From Nocardioides sp. TF02-7 (GTDB lineage Bacteria > Actinomycetota > Actinomycetes > Propionibacteriales > Nocardioidaceae), in assembly GCF_022437945.1 (NCBI RefSeq), contig NZ_CP092535.1:4216001-4280000 (forward strand): 64,000 nt of DNA. The letters are read 5' to 3'. The notes below the pieces were generated by a model. The model was not told where the DNA came from, did no database searches, and saw only the letters and a program-made list of their open reading frames with translations. Numbering within the stretch: position 1 is the stretch's first letter; the number at the start of each line of letters is the position of its first letter. This document shows, piece after piece, positions 20,775 through 29,782 of the stretch. Both the position numbers and the translations under genes were made by a program.

Positions 20775-21325
20775 CGCGGGTGCCCCGGCACCTGGTCGTG
20801 GCGGCGACCGAGGCCGAGGCGGCGTACGTGCCGCGCAGCCTGCCCGTGCTCGTCACCGGCATCGGGAAGACCGCCGCAGCGACCGCGGTGGCCCGCGCGC
20901 TGGCGGCGTACGACGACCCCTCCGACGTGGTCGTCGTCAACCTGGGCACGGCCGGCGCGCTGCACGCCCACCACGCCGGTCTGTTCGAGCCCGGGGTGGT
21001 GCTCAACCACGACATCGACGCGGCCGCGATCCGGTCGCTCGGCTACGACGCCCGCGAGCGGCTCCGCGTCGGCGCCGGCGATGTCGTGCTCGCCACCGGC
21101 GACGTGTTCGTCGCCGACCCGGCCGTGCGGGACCGGCTGGCCCGGCAGGCCGACCTCGTGGACATGGAGGGCTATGCCGTCGCCTTCGCGGCCCAGCAGT
21201 GCGGGGCGGCGGTGCGGCTGGTCAAGCACGTCTCCGACCACGCCGACGAGGGCGCGCGGGACTGGCCCACCCTCGTCGACCGCAGTGCCCGCGCGCTCGG
21301 CGACTGGGTCGTCGAGCACCTCTAG
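20771..21325 (+). CDS. Nucleosidase/purine nucleoside phosphorylase-fold protein (MTA/SAH nucleosidase-like)
   Basis: A 184-residue short member of the PNP_UDP_1 fold. The glycine-rich phosphate/ribose loop PVLVTGIGKTAAATAVARAL is at residues ~17-36, VNLGTAGALHA follows, and LVDMEGYAVAFAAQ carries the Met-Glu pair that binds the ribose in this family. It would cleave the N-glycosidic bond of a purine nucleoside or its thio-derivative. It is shorter than E. coli Pfs (232 aa). The GTG start overlaps the guaB1 stop (GTGA), so it is expected to act with GuaB1 in purine turnover. Substrate unproven. Confidence 0.78.
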   Translation: MTRVPRHLVVAATEAEAAYVPRSLPVLVTGIGKTAAATAVARALAAYDDPSDVVVVNLGTAGALHAHHAGLFEPGVVLNHDIDAAAIRSLGYDARERLRVGAGDVVLATGDVFVADPAVRDRLARQADLVDMEGYAVAFAAQQCGAAVRLVKHVSDHADEGARDWPTLVDRSARALGDWVVEHL

Positions 21326-21339
21326 ACGGAGCGGACCGG

Positions 21340-21933
21340 TCAGCCCCGGCCGCGCCCGCTGCCGGCGCGACGGCCGCGGGTGACGCCCACGAAGTCCTGG
21401 TGAACCGGGCCGTCGTCGTCGACCCGCCACACCAGGGCCACCTGGGTCGGCGGGAGGTCGGTGACCGGCACCTGGACGACGTCCTTGCGGTGGTGCAGCC
21501 GCGCCAGCGACATCGGCAGCACGACGACCGCGGTGCCGGAGGCGGCGACCTCGACGGCCTCGCGCTCGGTCATCGGGGGGAAGTCGAGCTGCGGCGCCGG
21601 CCGCCACCCGGACCGCTCGGGGAGCGCGAGCTGCTCCTCGGCGAGATCGGCGGTCGTGACCTCGTCCGCGGCCGCGACGAAGTGCTCGCGGGAGGCCACG
21701 ACGACCGGGCGCTCGTCGTAGAGGACGACGCAGTGCAGGGGAGTGGGCCGCTCGCGGTCCACGGGCAGCCGGGCGAGGGTCAGGTCGGCGGCGCCGGCGT
21801 CGAGCACGGCGCGCTGATCGGCCTCCTCGACCGGCCGCAGCTCCAGCCGGATGCCGGGGTGCCGCTCCCGCCAGACGCGCGCCCACTTGTCCGGCGTGAC
21901 CCCCGGCACGAACGCCACCCGCAGCCGGTCCAT
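21340..21933 (-). CDS. LysR-type substrate-binding domain protein lacking a DNA-binding domain
   Basis: A 197-residue protein that starts directly at the effector fold of LysR regulators: MDRLRVAFVPGVTPDKWARVW, then LELRPVEEADQRAVLDAGAADLTLARLP, VVLYDERPVVVASREH, and ASGTAVVVLPMSLARLHHRKDVV. There is no upstream helix-turn-helix in any frame; the coding region ends in the short gap before the divergent HNH gene. The C-terminus is basic (RGRRAGSGRGRG). It could be a stand-alone ligand sensor. An in-frame ATG at 21981 would add 16 residues but would overlap the HNH promoter region. Confidence 0.7.
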   Translation of the reverse strand: MDRLRVAFVPGVTPDKWARVWRERHPGIRLELRPVEEADQRAVLDAGAADLTLARLPVDRERPTPLHCVVLYDERPVVVASREHFVAAADEVTTADLAEEQLALPERSGWRPAPQLDFPPMTEREAVEVAASGTAVVVLPMSLARLHHRKDVVQVPVTDLPPTQVALVWRVDDDGPVHQDFVGVTRGRRAGSGRGRG

Positions 21934-21995
21934 GGCCGCGACTGTAGGGGATGGGTCATGCTGGGGGTGCGGCAACGTCACGAGGAGGCGATGCG

Positions 21996-22457
<462 letters not shown>

Positions 22458-22491
22458 CCGGCGGTGGCCGGGCCGGCGGTCCGGACGGGTC

Positions 22492-22773
22492 TCAGGCCTC
22501 CTGCGCCATGAGGCCGAACTGCAGGTTGCCGGTCTCGTCGAGACCGGCGTCGAGCACCATGTCGGACAGCTGCTCGGCCGCGTCGGCGTCGAGGTAGACC
22601 TTGGCGCCGTCCTGCTCGACGACCTGGTCCCCGTCGGCCGGCGCCTCGGCAGCGGCCACGGAGAGCTGCGCGTCGGGCGTGCTCGAGATCCGCAGGCCGG
22701 CCTCCGCGGGGACGTCGGGGTGGTCGGTGAACTGCTTGACGATCGTGCACGCGTTGTCGGTCAGCGTGAGCAT
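22492..22773 (-). CDS. HesB/IscA-fold (Fe-S biogenesis-like) protein lacking the conserved cysteines
   Basis: A 93-residue acidic protein. The pattern MLTLTDNACTIVKQFTDHP, then GLRIS, and VYLDADAAEQLSDMVLDAG matches the A-type carrier (HesB/IscA) fold by order and spacing. The C-terminal CGCGxSF cysteines are replaced by NLQFGLMAQEA, and the only Cys is in the first helix. It therefore probably does not carry an Fe-S cluster. Actinobacteria commonly encode such proteins annotated as HesB-like or adhesin; function unknown. Start ATG 22773. Confidence 0.65.
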   Translation of the reverse strand: MLTLTDNACTIVKQFTDHPDVPAEAGLRISSTPDAQLSVAAAEAPADGDQVVEQDGAKVYLDADAAEQLSDMVLDAGLDETGNLQFGLMAQEA

Positions 22774-22846
22774 GGGAGTTGCCTTCCCGTCGAGGTCAGG
22801 ACTTCCCACCGTTGCAGGCGGACCCGCCGCGATCAAGGCCGGCTGC

Positions 22847-24626
22847 TCAAGGCCGGCCGTCGGCGCGGGGGCGTTCGGGGCCGTCCGGGTCGTCGTCGGC
22901 CCGGGGCTCGACGGACAGCGCGAAGTCGTCACCGTGCTCGGTGACGCCCGCGATCACGGCCTGCTCGACCGCGTTGACGGCGTACCGCCGCCGGACCACC
23001 ATCGGGTCGCTGCGCAGGTCGCGCATCAGCGAGACGACGAGGCCGATCATGATCACGGCGAACGGCAGCGCCGCCACGATCGTGATCGTCTGCAGGCCGG
23101 TGAGGGCCTCGGCCCCGCCCACCAGCAGCATCACGGCGGCCACGGCACCGGTCGCGACGCCCCAGAACACGACCATCGGCCGGGTCGGCTCGGTGGTGCC
23201 GCGCTCGGAGAGGCTGCCCATCACGATCGACGCGGCGTCGGCGCCGGAGACGAAGAAGATCGCGACCAGCACCATGACGAGGATGCTCGCGACGGTGGCC
23301 AACGGGAACGCGTCGAGGGTCTCGAACAGCTGGGCCTCGAGCCCGCCGGCGCCGGCGATGTCGGTGCCGCCGTCCTGCAGGTCGATGGCGGTGCCGCCGA
23401 GGATGCAGAACCAGATCAGGCTGACGACGCTCGGCACGAACAGGACGCCGGCGACGAACTGCCTGATCGTGCGGCCTCGGGAGATCCGGGCGATGAACAT
23501 GCCGACGAACGGCGTCCACGATAGCCACCAGGCCCAGTAGAAGATCGTCCAGGTGCCGAGCCACTCCTGGGTCTGGTCACCCTCGGCGCCGGTGCGCGCG
23601 CCCATCATCGCCAGGTCCTGCACGTAGCTGCCGATCGAGGTCGGCACCAGGTTGAGGATGAACACGGTCGGTCCGACGACGAACAGGAACAGGGCCAGCA
23701 CCAGCGCCAGCACCATGTTGATGTTGGACAGCCACTGGATGCCCTTCGCGATGCCGGACACCGCCGAGAGCACGAAACCCGCGGTCAGCACGCCGATCAC
23801 GCCGACCAGGGCCGCGTTGCCCAGCGGGCCGATGCCGCCGACGATCTCGAGCCCGCTGCGGATCTGCAGGGCGCCGAGGCCGAGCGACGTGGCGGAGCCG
23901 AAGAGGGTCGCGAAGATCGCGAACATGTCGATGACCTTGCCGCCCGGACCGGTGGCGTGCCTCCCCAGCACCGGGGGTGAACGCCGCGGAGATCAGCTGG
24001 AGCCGGCCCTTGCGGTAGACGCCGTAGGCGATCGCGAGCCCGACCACGGCGTAGATCGCCCACGGGTGCAGCGTCCAGTGGAACAGCGTCGTCGCCATCG
24101 CCGTCTCGGCAGCGCCGATGCCGTCGTCGCCCCCGGTGACTCGGCGGGGCCTCGGTGAAGTGCTGGATGGGCTCGCTCACGCCGTAGAACATCAGTCCGA
24201 TGCCCATGCCGGCGCTGAACATCATCGCGACCCACGACACCGTGCGGAACTCCGGCTCCCTCGTCGTCGCGGCCGAGCGGGATCGCGCCGTACCGGCTCA
24301 GCGCCAGCCAGATCACGAACACGACGAAGCCGCTCGCGGCGAGCACGAACAGCCAGCCGGTGTTGTCGAGCACCCAGCTCAGCGCCTTGCCCGACGCCGT
24401 CGCCAGGCTGCCGGTGTCGGCCACGCCCCACGCGACGAACGCGACGGACACCGCGGCGGCCACCCCCGAACACCGTCTTGTCCACCCCGCGCGGCCTGAC
24501 GGCGTCGCCGGCACCGGGCTGGTCGAGCGCCGGGTGCGGTACGACGTCGCCGGCCGGCGCGCTGACCGCGTCGGCTACCTGTCGGGTCCGCTCCCGTGCC
24601 TGGTCCTGCTCGAGTCCTTCTGTCAC
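22847..24626 (-). CDS. BCCT family betaine/carnitine/choline transporter (four frameshifts)
   Basis: About 591 residues after correction, with roughly twelve membrane segments. Family motifs: MMFSAGMGIGLMFYGVSEPI, HWTLHPWAIYAVVG, and the signature WTIFYWAWWLSWTPFVGMF followed by IARISRGRTIRQF. A cytosolic acidic C-tail rich in Asp and Arg follows, as in osmoregulated members. It imports quaternary amines (glycine betaine, choline) using Na+ or H+, consistent with osmoprotection or with the amine-catabolic block at 1-6 kb. Extra bases at ~23960, ~24136, ~24262 and ~24466 fragment the N-terminal half. GTG 24626 is chosen for the AGGAG four bases upstream; the N-terminal ~50 residues are hydrophilic. 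Confidence 0.87.
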
Positions 24627-24777
24627 GTCACTCCTGTCTGCGCGCACGCCGAGGTGCGCGTCCGGGGTCCACGAACGACCATCGACCGAACCAGCCACGA
24701 GCAGCGCTCGCAAACCGGCCCCGGGGCAGTACCCGGTCAGCGCGCCCCGGATGCGGGAGGTGCGGCAGTCCTTTGCT

Positions 24778-24783
24778 AAGGTT
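24778..24783 (+). promoter_or_regulatory. -10 box of tRNA-Leu promoter
   Basis: TAAGGT within TTGCTAAGGT lies 11 nt before the mature tRNA 5' end, the expected place for initiation slightly upstream of the tRNA. No clear -35 element is seen. Confidence 0.5.
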
Positions 24784-24794
24784 CCTCCGCACTC

Positions 24795-24880
24795 GTCCGG
24801 GTGGCGGAATTGGCAGACGCGCTAGCTTGAGGTGCTAGTGCCCGTATTAGGGCGTGGGGGTTCAAGTCCCCCCTCGGACA
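24795..24880 (+). tRNA. tRNA-Leu (anticodon GAG)
   Basis: An 86-nt class II tRNA. The acceptor stem GTCCGGG pairs with CTCGGAC (one G-T pair) plus discriminator A. The anticodon stem CTAGC/GCTAG encloses loop TTGAGGT, giving GAG. A long variable arm follows, and the T arm is GGGGG-TTCAAGT-CCCCC. CCA is not encoded. It reads CUC/CUU leucine codons; CUC is abundant in this genome. Confidence 0.95.
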
Positions 24881-24902
24881 CAGAAGAAGACGAAGGGCGC
24901 CG

Positions 24903-24948
24903 GACGTCATACGGTCCGGGCCACCGGTGGCCCCGACCGTATGACGTC
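24903..24948 (+). terminator. Long hairpin after tRNA-Leu, probable terminator
   Basis: A 14-bp perfect inverted repeat (GACGTCATACGGTC and its complement) encloses a 16-bp palindrome GGGCCACCGGTGGCCC, with one C-C mismatch between them. It lies 22 bp downstream of the tRNA and ends 11 bp before the stop of the convergent membrane-protein gene, so it could end transcription from both sides. There is no T tract, which is common in actinobacteria. The AT-rich outer arms could alternatively be an operator. Confidence 0.6.
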
Positions 24949-24959
24949 CCCGGGCAGGC

Positions 24960-25383
24960 TCACCCCGTCCGCAGCGACCGAGCCTGCAGCAGCGCCAGCG
25001 CACCGACGACGGCCGCCTGGAGGACCACCCAGGTGCGGCCGATGCCGTTGAGGTCGAGGGCGCCGACGGCGGCCACGACGAGGGAGGCGGCGACCCAGCC
25101 CTCGTTGGCCACCACGATCGCCCAGCCGGCGCGAGCCGGTACCGGGCCCCAGGTGTAGGCGGCGACGGCGGCGCCGTAGACCAGGAGGGAAGCCGCCGAC
25201 CCATCGGTAGGTGGTCGCGTCGCCGTCGAACACGTCGACCAGCAGGCTCGCCGCCGCCAGGTAGGCGAGCGCGTTGGCGGCGGTGACCACCGCATCGGCC
25301 GCGAACCACCGCCGGTCGCGGGTGGCCTGCTTGATCGTGGTCCCCGTGGTCCCCGTGGTCCCCGTCATCCTCGTCGTCGTCAT
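24960..25383 (-). CDS. Small integral membrane protein, unknown function (one frameshift)
   Basis: About 140 residues after correction, with four predicted hydrophobic segments: WFAADAVVTAANALAYLAAA, FLLVYGAAVAAYTWG, GWAIVVANEGWVAASLVVAA and WVVLQAAVVGALALLQA. The layout resembles small actinobacterial four-helix membrane proteins, but I cannot name a family. ATG 25383 follows GAGGAG. The N-terminus has a Thr/Gly repeat (TGTTGTTGTT) encoded by three 9-bp direct repeats. An extra C at ~25190 breaks the frame between helices 1 and 2. Confidence 0.7.
25337..25363. repeat. Three tandem copies of a 9-bp unit
   Basis: GTGGTCCCC is repeated three times without gaps. It encodes the Gly-Thr-Thr repeats at the N-terminus of the small membrane protein. 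Copy number may vary by slippage. Confidence 0.8.
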
Positions 25384-25460
25384 CGTCCTCACTCCTCTGC
25401 TCGTCGGGCTGTACACGACAGCGTCACGGCTCGGGGTGACCGGGTCGATGACCTCCGAGG

Positions 25461-26733
25461 TCATGCCACGGTGACGGCGTCCTCCTCGACGGCACGCCGG
25501 TCGTAGACCTTGTTGGCGATCCGCCACCCGTCCTCGGTGCGGACCAGCAGGAGCAGGTCGCCGAAGACGTCGGGGCCGTGGTGGAGCGTCATCGCGGCGG
25601 TCGCCACCGTGCCGCGGACGGTCACCTCGTCGACGGTGCGCCGGCGGTCGGCCTCGTCGTCGGCCGGTCGGCCGGTGAAGAGGGCGCAGAAGTCGTCCAG
25701 GCCCCAGGACACGAACCGGCCGTCGCGGACGCCCTCGACGTGCGCGGTCGGGAGGAACGCCGCCCGGTGGTGGCCCGGGTCGCCGGTCGCGTGCCCGGCG
25801 ACGTAGGCGCACAGCGGCTCGAGGACCTCGGGCGGCGCCGTGACGCCGGGGGCGAGGGACAACCGGTGCTCGGGCGAGAGCGCGCGGCCAGGAGCGTCGA
25901 CCACCACGAGCTCGGCCACGTCGGCATCGGCGGCCACCGCGCCGGCGTCGTACGCCGCCAGCAGCGCGCCACGCAGGCCGGCGGCCGAAGGCGCCTCCGC
26001 GGCCAGCAGGGCCAGGTCCTTCGCCATCGCCGCGACCGCGAAGTCCGCCGCACCGCCGGCGCCCTCGAGCCGCTCGCGCTTCATCCGGACCAGGCCGCCC
26101 AGGGCGGTCCGCTCCAGCACGTCCCAGGCGGCCGCAGCCGGGACGCCGAGCTCCTCGGCCCGCCGCCGGCAGTCGCGGAGCGACAGGAGAGCGCTCCCGA
26201 GCGCGCCGTTGGCCAGGAGCTTGAGTGCGGCGGCGTCGGCGACCGAGCCGCAGGGCAGCGGGTCGCCGAGGTCGGTGAGGACGGTTCGTACGTCGTCGGC
26301 GAGGTCGCCGCCGAGGAGGAGGGTGAGGCCGCCGTCGCGGGGCGGCCGGCACCGAGCCCATCACCGGCGCGTGCAGGTAGCGGGCACCCGCCGTGCGGAC
26401 GGCGGCTGCGAGCGCGTCCGCCTCGGCCGGCGCGACGGTGCTGGTGTAGACGACCACGGCGCCGGGCTGGACCCGGCCGCCGACCTGGGCCACGACCTCG
26501 CGGCAGGCGGGGCCGTCGAAGAGGCACAGCACCACGACGTCGGCGCCGGCCACGGCCGCCGCGGCATCGGGGGCCGGGCGGACCCCCTCCACGACCCGGC
26601 CCGACCGGCTCCAGCCGACGACGTCGTGACCGGTGTCGGCGAGACGCCGGGCGATGGCGGCTCCCATCCGGCCGAGGCCGAGGACCGCGATCGAGGGACG
26701 AGAGAAGCGGGCGGGGGTGTCGGTGCTGGTCAC
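25461..26733 (-). CDS. NAD-binding beta-hydroxyacid dehydrogenase-like protein fused to an NTF2-like domain (one frameshift)
   Basis: About 423 residues after correction. Residues ~10-165 form the Rossmann domain of 6-phosphogluconate/3-hydroxyisobutyrate dehydrogenase-like proteins (IAVLGLGRMGAAIARRLADTG, VVVLCLFDGPACREVV, YTSTVAPAEADALA). Residues ~165-290 form the helical C-terminal domain (GSVADAAALKLLANGALGSALL, with the conserved Lys position). From about residue 300 a second domain begins (VLEPLCAYVAGHATGDPGHHRAAFLPTAHVEG and onward to LVRTEDGWRIANKVYDRR), which matches the NTF2-like lumazine-binding (SnoaL-type) fold. The extra C at ~26338 is inside the first domain. The fusion is unusual; the substrate is unknown. 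The GTG start at 26733 has no clear Shine-Dalgarno. Divergent from a LysR regulator. Confidence 0.75.
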
Positions 26734-26816
26734 GAAACCATGCTGACCCGGGAGCCGGCAGTCGACCAGCGCAGATCTCGCAGCGCCGCCATGCGTCACA
26801 CGCATAGCATGGATCC

Positions 26817-27710
26817 ATGGCACCGACGGCTTGGCGGACGTTCCTCGAGGTCTGTCGGCTCGGGTCCCTGTCGGCCGCGGCAGCCGAGCTCGGCTACACC
26901 CAGTCCGCGGTCTCGCGGCAGGTGGCGGCGCTGGAGCGTGCGGCCGGCGTACCGCTCCTCGAGCGGCGCCCCCGCGGCGTGGTGCCGACGCCCGCCGGTG
27001 AGGCGTTCCGGCACCATGCGCGGGTCGTCGTCAACGAGGCCGCGCGAGCCGTCCGCGCCGCACGCGAGGCGGGCGCCGGCGCCCGGCGGCTGGCCGTGGG
27101 CGCCACGCCGTCGACCGCGGCCGGGCTCGTGCCCGGCGCCGTGCGGCGGGTGCTCGGCTCCCGTCCGGACCTGCGGTGGACCCTCGACACCGGTCTCACG
27201 GCGACACTCGAGGAGCGCGTGCTCGCGGGGGAGCTCGACGTGGCCGTGGTGACCGACGCCCCGCCCGGCCTGCGCCCGGTGCCCCACCTGGTCCGCCAGC
27301 CGGTCGGGGTCGACGAGATGTGCGTCGTCGTGCCGCCCGGCCACCCCGCGACGGCGGTAGGGAACCGGGTGCCGCTCACCGCGTTCGCCACCGCCACCTG
27401 GGTCGAGGACGACGAGGGCTCCGCTGCCCTGCTGAGGACCGCCGCGCACCGGGCGGGCTTCGAGCCGGACGTCGACCACGCCGCCCCGGACCTCACCGGC
27501 AAGACCGCGATGGTCGCCGCCGGCCACGCGGTTGCGCTGGTGCCGGGGGTGCTGGTTCCCGTCCTGCGGGCGGACGTCGCGGTCGTCCGCCTGCTCGACC
27601 CGCCCACACGGGGGATCCACGTGACGCGCCCGGCGTCGCTCCCACCGACTGTCGGTGGCCTGGTGGAGAGTGTTGTCACAGCGCTGGTCGAGGAGCTCGG
27701 TGCAACCTGA
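26817..27710 (+). CDS. LysR family transcriptional regulator
   Basis: A 297-residue protein. The N-terminal HTH spans residues ~5-64 (TFLEVCRLGSLSAAAAELGYTQSAVSRQVAALERAAG in two steps), followed by the periplasmic-binding-type effector domain. It diverges from the dehydrogenase-NTF2 fusion with 83 bp between starts, the classic layout in which the LysR protein controls its divergent neighbour. The gap contains TCACACGCATAGCATG just before the start, a possible binding site. Confidence 0.88.
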   Translation: MAPTAWRTFLEVCRLGSLSAAAAELGYTQSAVSRQVAALERAAGVPLLERRPRGVVPTPAGEAFRHHARVVVNEAARAVRAAREAGAGARRLAVGATPSTAAGLVPGAVRRVLGSRPDLRWTLDTGLTATLEERVLAGELDVAVVTDAPPGLRPVPHLVRQPVGVDEMCVVVPPGHPATAVGNRVPLTAFATATWVEDDEGSAALLRTAAHRAGFEPDVDHAAPDLTGKTAMVAAGHAVALVPGVLVPVLRADVAVVRLLDPPTRGIHVTRPASLPPTVGGLVESVVTALVEELGAT

Positions 27711-27751
27711 TCCGGGCTCGGGACGTCGAGAGGGTGAGGAGGGGAGGACCC

Positions 27752-27919
27752 ATGGACGCTTCACCGCAGACCGCAGGTGGTGCCGACGTCGCCCGGTGGC
27801 GGCTCTCGGCCTGCGACTTCCCCGGGTGTGAGCACGAGCCGGTCGCGGGCGCGCCGATGTGCCACCTGCACCGGCGGGTGTCGGTCTCGCGCACGGGCTC
27901 CTGGCTCGAGGCCGGCTGA
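27752..27919 (+). CDS. Small Cys/His protein, possible zinc-binding
   Basis: A 55-residue protein with a strong ribosome binding site (GGAGGGGAGGA) and start ATG 27752. Its core is CDFPGCEHEPVAGAPMCHLHRR: Cys-x4-Cys, His, then Cys-x-Leu-His, plausible ligands for one zinc ion. It sits between the LysR gene and a YbaK-type gene that starts 4 bp after its stop, so it is probably co-transcribed with the latter. I do not recognise the family. Confidence 0.6.
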   Translation: MDASPQTAGGADVARWRLSACDFPGCEHEPVAGAPMCHLHRRVSVSRTGSWLEAG

Positions 27920-27923
27920 GGTC

Positions 27924-28403
27924 GTGCCCGACGAGCAGCACGACCAGTCCGCGCGGGCGACCGCCGCCGCCGACGGGCTCGGACTGTCCTATGAGCTGAC
28001 CCGGCACGGGCCGGTGCGGTCACTGGGGGAGGCCGCCGCCGCGCGCGGCGTCGAGCCGCGCCAGGTGGTGAAGACGATGGTCGTCCGGGTCGCCGAGGGC
28101 GACCACCGGTTCGTGCTGGTGCCCGGCGACCGGGAGATCTCCTGGCCCAAGCTGCGCGCCCACCTCGGTGTCAACCGGCTCTCGATGCCGTCGGCCGAGG
28201 CGGCGTTCGACGTCACGGGCTACGTGCGGGGCACGATCACCCCGCTCGGGTCGCGCACCACGCTGCCGGTCGTGGCCGACCTCGCCGTCGCGGGGACGAT
28301 CTCGATCGGCGGCGGCGCGCACGGCGTCGCGCTCACCGTCGACGCCGACGCCCTCGTCGCCGCGCTGGGCGCGACCCGGGCGGACGTCACCGATCCCGCC
28401 TGA
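27924..28403 (+). CDS. YbaK/EbsC family aminoacyl-tRNA deacylase
   Basis: A 159-residue protein of the YbaK/ProX editing fold: VEPRQVVKTMVVRVAEGDHRFVLVPGD contains the conserved Lys used for tRNA-acyl hydrolysis, and TGYVRGTITPLGSRTTLPVVAD and IGGGAHGVALTVDADAL form the GxxP and GG motifs. It hydrolyses mischarged Cys- or Ala-tRNA(Pro)-type substrates in trans. GTG 27924 begins 4 bp after the small zinc-protein stop. Confidence 0.87.
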   Translation: MPDEQHDQSARATAAADGLGLSYELTRHGPVRSLGEAAAARGVEPRQVVKTMVVRVAEGDHRFVLVPGDREISWPKLRAHLGVNRLSMPSAEAAFDVTGYVRGTITPLGSRTTLPVVADLAVAGTISIGGGAHGVALTVDADALVAALGATRADVTDPA

Positions 28404-28443
28404 CCCGCCGAGCGGCCCAGGGCCCGGGTGCCAGGATGGGCCC

Positions 28444-29763
28444 ATGGACGAGGTGACGAGCGAGCGCGGGCCCGACCCGGCGGGCGAGGTGGTCGAGATC
28501 TGCCGCGACCTGATCCGGATGGACACCTCCAACTACGGGTCGTCCGACGGCCCGGGGGAGCGGAAGGCGGCGGAGTACGTCGCCGGGCTGCTGGAGGAGG
28601 TCGGGATCGAGACCCGCCTCTACGAGAGCGAGCCGGGACGGGCCTCGGTCGTCGCGCACTGGGGCGGCGGCGACCGCACCGACGCCCTGCTGCTGCACGG
28701 CCACCTCGACGTGGTGCCCGCGGCGGCCGAGGACTGGCAGGTGCACCCCTTCAGCGGCGAGGTGCAGGACGGCTACGTCTGGGGCCGGGGTGCGGTCGAC
28801 ATGAAGGACTTCGACGCCATGCTGCTGTCGGTGGTCCGGGCCCGCCAGCGGGCCGGGCGGGCGCCCGACCGGCCGGTCGTGCTCTGCTTCACCGCCGACG
28901 AGGAGGCCGGCGGCCACCTCGGCGCCGAGGTGCTGGTGCGCGACCACCCCGAGGAGCTCGAGGGGTGCACCGAGGCGGTCGGCGAGGTCGGCGGCTTCAG
29001 CACCACGGTGCGCGGACGCCGGCTCTACCTGGTCGAGGCCGCCGAGAAGGGCATGGCCTGGATGCGGCTCACCGCCCGCGGCCGGGCGGGGCACGGGTCG
29101 ATGCTCAACCCCGACAACGCCGTCACCCGGGTCGCCGAGGCCGTCGCGCGGATCGGCGCCCACGAGTGGCCCGTGCGGCTGACGCCGACGATGCGGACGC
29201 TGCTCGGCACCGTCGGCGCGCTGGCCGGCACCGACGTCACCCCCGACAACGCCCGCACCCTCGTCGAGGAGTTCGGCGGCGCCACCCGGATGCTGGGCGC
29301 GGTGCTCAGCAACACGACGAACCCGACCATGCTCGACGCCGGCTACAAGGTCAACGTCGTGCCGACCGAGGCGACGGCGTACGTCGACGGCCGGTTCCTG
29401 CCCGGCTACGAGGACGAGTTCTTCCGCACCCTCGCCGAGCTGTGCGGCGAGGACGTGAGCATCGACTACGTCTCCAACCAGCAGCCGTGGGAGACGCCGT
29501 ACGAGGGCGCGCTGGTCGACGCGATGACCCGCAGCCTCCTGGCGGAGGACCCGGACGCGCTGGTCGCGCCGTTCCTGATGAGCGGCGGCACCGACGCCAA
29601 GCACTTCCGCAGGCTCGGGATGCGCAGCTTCGGCTTCGCTCCGCTGCGGCTGCCGGACGACCTCGACTTCACCGCCCTCTTCCACGGCGTCGACGAGCGG
29701 GTGCCGGTGGACGCGCTCGAGTTCGGCAGCCGGGTGATGGACCGCTTCCTCGACCAGGTCTAG
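28444..29763 (+). CDS. M20/M25/M40 family metallo-hydrolase (peptidase)
   Basis: A 439-residue protein. Metal-site motifs in order: LLLHGHLDVVP (His and Asp ligands, residues ~81-91), GRGAVDMKDFDA (Asp ligand), FTADEEAGGHLGAE (catalytic Glu pair, ~152-165) and a C-terminal SGGTDAKHFRRLGM. A dimerisation (lid) domain lies in the middle (RARAGHGSMLNPDNAV-like segment). Family members remove terminal amino acids or acyl groups with two Zn ions. The start ATG 28444 is preceded by CAGGAT with 6-nt spacing, compatible with a leaderless transcript. Confidence 0.88.
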   Translation: MDEVTSERGPDPAGEVVEICRDLIRMDTSNYGSSDGPGERKAAEYVAGLLEEVGIETRLYESEPGRASVVAHWGGGDRTDALLLHGHLDVVPAAAEDWQVHPFSGEVQDGYVWGRGAVDMKDFDAMLLSVVRARQRAGRAPDRPVVLCFTADEEAGGHLGAEVLVRDHPEELEGCTEAVGEVGGFSTTVRGRRLYLVEAAEKGMAWMRLTARGRAGHGSMLNPDNAVTRVAEAVARIGAHEWPVRLTPTMRTLLGTVGALAGTDVTPDNARTLVEEFGGATRMLGAVLSNTTNPTMLDAGYKVNVVPTEATAYVDGRFLPGYEDEFFRTLAELCGEDVSIDYVSNQQPWETPYEGALVDAMTRSLLAEDPDALVAPFLMSGGTDAKHFRRLGMRSFGFAPLRLPDDLDFTALFHGVDERVPVDALEFGSRVMDRFLDQV

Positions 29764-29782
29764 CGGTCCCCGCGGAGACGGG

